NCBI GenBank assembly: GCA_015179125.1
Contig: WHVA01000021.1
Span: 124,001-188,000 of the forward strand
Source: Gautieria morchelliformis
Lineage: Eukaryota > Basidiomycota > Agaricomycetes > Gomphales > Gomphaceae
Direction of reading: 5' to 3'
DNA length: 64,000 bases
In this document: in pieces, positions 62,238-64,000 of the stretch
Position numbering within the stretch: position 1 is the stretch's first letter
Layout: each line of letters opens with the position of its first letter
Made by a program: the position numbers and the translations under genes
The notes under the pieces: model-generated
Seen by the model: the letters and a program-made list of their open reading frames with translations, nothing else
The model's database searches: none
What the model was told of the DNA's origin: nothing

Positions 62238-63589
62238 AGGTCTATTATTTACTCTTATTTTGTTTAGTTTCTTTACTTTCGTTACTGTATTTATCATGCA
62301 GATGTGGATGTGGTTGTGGCGAGGGATTGCTGTGGGTGCATCTATCCAAAAGACCGAGGTCCATAGACCTTTTCCCGGTGGCTCGGAAGTTCTGTGATTT
62401 TGCGTATACTTAGTGCTCGATTCGGAGAGCCCCCTCGTATTTTGAGGTAAGAGTGGCCGACGGGGCCAAAATGCTTCCGCGTTGAGACAATGCCCCCCTG
62501 ACGCGTCACTGTCGGAGACAAAAATGCAGTTCGGTGGCATTATTTGTTTTTCCAAGGTCAGGCACAGGCCACAGCCGCCCACTAAGGCAAAGGCGGCCAA
62601 AGCTCGGAGGGAATCCAAACTGTGCTATCCAGTGATTTCACTATGCTGACATCTATCATACATGATCACAGAGATAATAATGTGGACAGCATAATTGAGA
62701 CGACCATGATACAACAGGCGCCTGGCCGAAATTCCGGCGTTTAGATCTCGAGACTGTTGCGGAGCGGCTCTGCTGTACATTGGGGTGTCGGCCTTATTCT
62801 CAAGTCATATATTCATCTGGATCGTAGCAGAAACCTGTACTGCTATTTTCAAAACATGGATTGTGCGTAAGAAAGCATTTCGACTGGGATAACTGGGATA
62901 ACTAAAAGAAAGCTTCTCAGCCCGAATAACGAGTAAGAAACCATTCGACAAGTTGCGTCATCGCAAGGGAAAGTCATACCTACAGCGAAGCTCCTCCTTG
63001 CGACGCTCGTGTTGCGATACGACATGGAGCTGTCCGATGACCGCAGGAAGCTGCAAGCATCTGCTTATATTCTGTCGGCTGTAGTGATGGGCCCGCCAAT
63101 AGACCGGGCCAAGCCAGGCCAAAGCCGTTGGTGCCCAGATTGGCTGAACCTGCAAGCATCATTTATATTCTGTCGGCTATCAGGAAGCTGAGAAGCAAGG
63201 GTTTCTGGATATGTTCAATTGAGAACATTGCCCGGCGTCAAAATCTACGCTTACCTCAGCAGGCTGCGACGTATCGATCAATCTGCGGGACCAGAGCTTT
63301 ACAAGATTGGATACTGATGCATATGTACATATGAAAAGGGGGACGTTTGGTCCTACGTGTGCCTGCCTCCTTGGATCCGCACGACCTTCATCCCAGCCGC
63401 GACGGCCGTGGTTGATTTCCTGGTGGCGTTGAGGTCCTGTCCCTGGATCGAGCCCGAGCCCGGAAAGCCGGGGCTTTGGGCGCTTCTCAGGCGATCGGAG
63501 CCAACAACGGACAGGTATGAGTTACAAATATTATTTACTATTACATAATAAGTGAAAACAAATTGTGTCCGGCTTTATTGTCACCCCCC
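62238..63589. other. Intergenic; direct repeat, no supported gene
   Basis: CTGCAAGCATC followed by TTATATTCTGTCGGCT occurs at about 63050 and 63152, with G/C-rich GGGCC words between. ORFs at 62226-62618 (minus) and 63357-63548 (plus) have no recognisable domain. Confidence 0.4.
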
Positions 63590-63996
63590 TATGCCTTTGC
63601 CTCGGATTTCCGACAGTGACAGCAGCGTGTGATTAAGCCAAGTGCGGCCCTCAAAGATCCGAGCAACGTGGCAAAGGTTCCTGGCCCTGATCTAGATGGC
63701 TGGCTCAAAGATCTAGATGGAATTGAAGACCTGCTCCGAGTACCACTACCGAGTTTGCCATCCTCAGCGGCGAAGAAACAACAGATCCGGCCTCCGAGGA
63801 TGTCATCGAGTTGGACGGGGACGATGGATGGCACTTGGATGGCAGTGCAGATGAGCAAGAGGACTTGTAATTCAATAAATTGCTACTCTAACTACTCTAC
63901 CAAGTACATTGCTCTGCATCGGCGGCCTAGTAAAAACCTCACCCATAGGCCGGGTCTAAAGCCGGGCCGGGACTTTTGCATCGGTCCCGGCCCTGA
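63590..63996 (+). mobile_element. 3' end of a hAT-like transposon (window edge)
   Basis: The minus-strand reading of the right edge starts CAGGGCCGGGACCGATGC and continues with GGCCCGGCTTTAGACCCGG, which resembles hAT terminal repeats (CAGGG...). Just inside, plus-strand sequence looks like a coding 3' end in two frames: PGPDLDGWLKDLDGIEDLL, then SEDVIELDGDDGWHLDGSAD ending in EQEDL and a TAA at 63868. The frames are one base apart, so the transposase end is broken. No dimerisation-domain motif is visible in the window and the 5' terminus was not found. Confidence 0.4.
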
Positions 63997-64000
63997 AATC

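Overview
This window looks like chromosomal DNA from a basidiomycete fungus, most likely an Agaricomycete. Three things point that way: intron-dense genes with short introns (about 40-80 nt) and GT-AG borders; Ty3/gypsy chromoviruses and DUF6570/HUH/PIF1 Helitrons of the kind common in mushroom-forming fungi; and a host-gene set (heme-thiolate peroxidase, CAS1-type O-acetyltransferase, BTB protein) typical of that group. I cannot name the species.

Roughly 1-49 kb is a mobile-element graveyard. From the left: a higher-order A/T-rich tandem repeat and a 12-bp minisatellite (27-936); a fragment of an old LTR element (1281-2062); a poorly preserved, apparently spliced unknown gene (2311-4060); and an internally inverted gypsy relic (4759-6426). 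Between 7.9 and 23.9 kb lies a Russian-doll nest. Gypsy-B (7880-16088, minus strand) is split by a complete 4.29-kb LTR element that encodes only Gag and protease (10350-14637, 5-bp target duplication). Gypsy-B is also cut at 16089 by the start of what looks like a 1.5-kb LTR, and that LTR is in turn split by a young 6.26-kb Gypsy-A with apparently identical LTRs (16991-23254, 5-bp target duplication). Then come a Tup1-like WD40 relic (26.5-27.0 kb), Helitron-1 with a recognisable 3' terminus (28331-33287), and Helitron-2 (34382-46376), whose N-terminal coding region is interrupted by Gypsy-C (40096-46020, 5-bp target duplication). Fragments of an unrecognised dispersed ORF family and of a copia integrase follow at 47-48.5 kb.

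From about 49 kb to 61 kb the window is ordinary gene-bearing euchromatin: a GID8 homologue of the GID/CTLH ubiquitin ligase, a rhomboid intramembrane protease with about 14 introns, a CAS1-type polysaccharide O-acetyltransferase, an intronless PPR-like probably mitochondrial protein, a heme-thiolate (chloroperoxidase-type) peroxidase without a signal peptide, and a BTB-domain protein. Beyond 61 kb there is a 119-bp near-perfect foldback and, at the right edge, what looks like the 3' end of a hAT transposon.

The most interesting signals are: the RT-less gag-pro LTR element with intact ends; matching Tf1-like self-priming signatures (a 10-11-nt primer-binding site complementary to the predicted transcript 5' end, each two bases after the LTR) in the otherwise diverged Gypsy-A and Gypsy-C; a striking frame-independent saturation of both families with the pentamer CGGAA/TTCCG; and an open pol frame that runs through the polypurine tract into the LTR.
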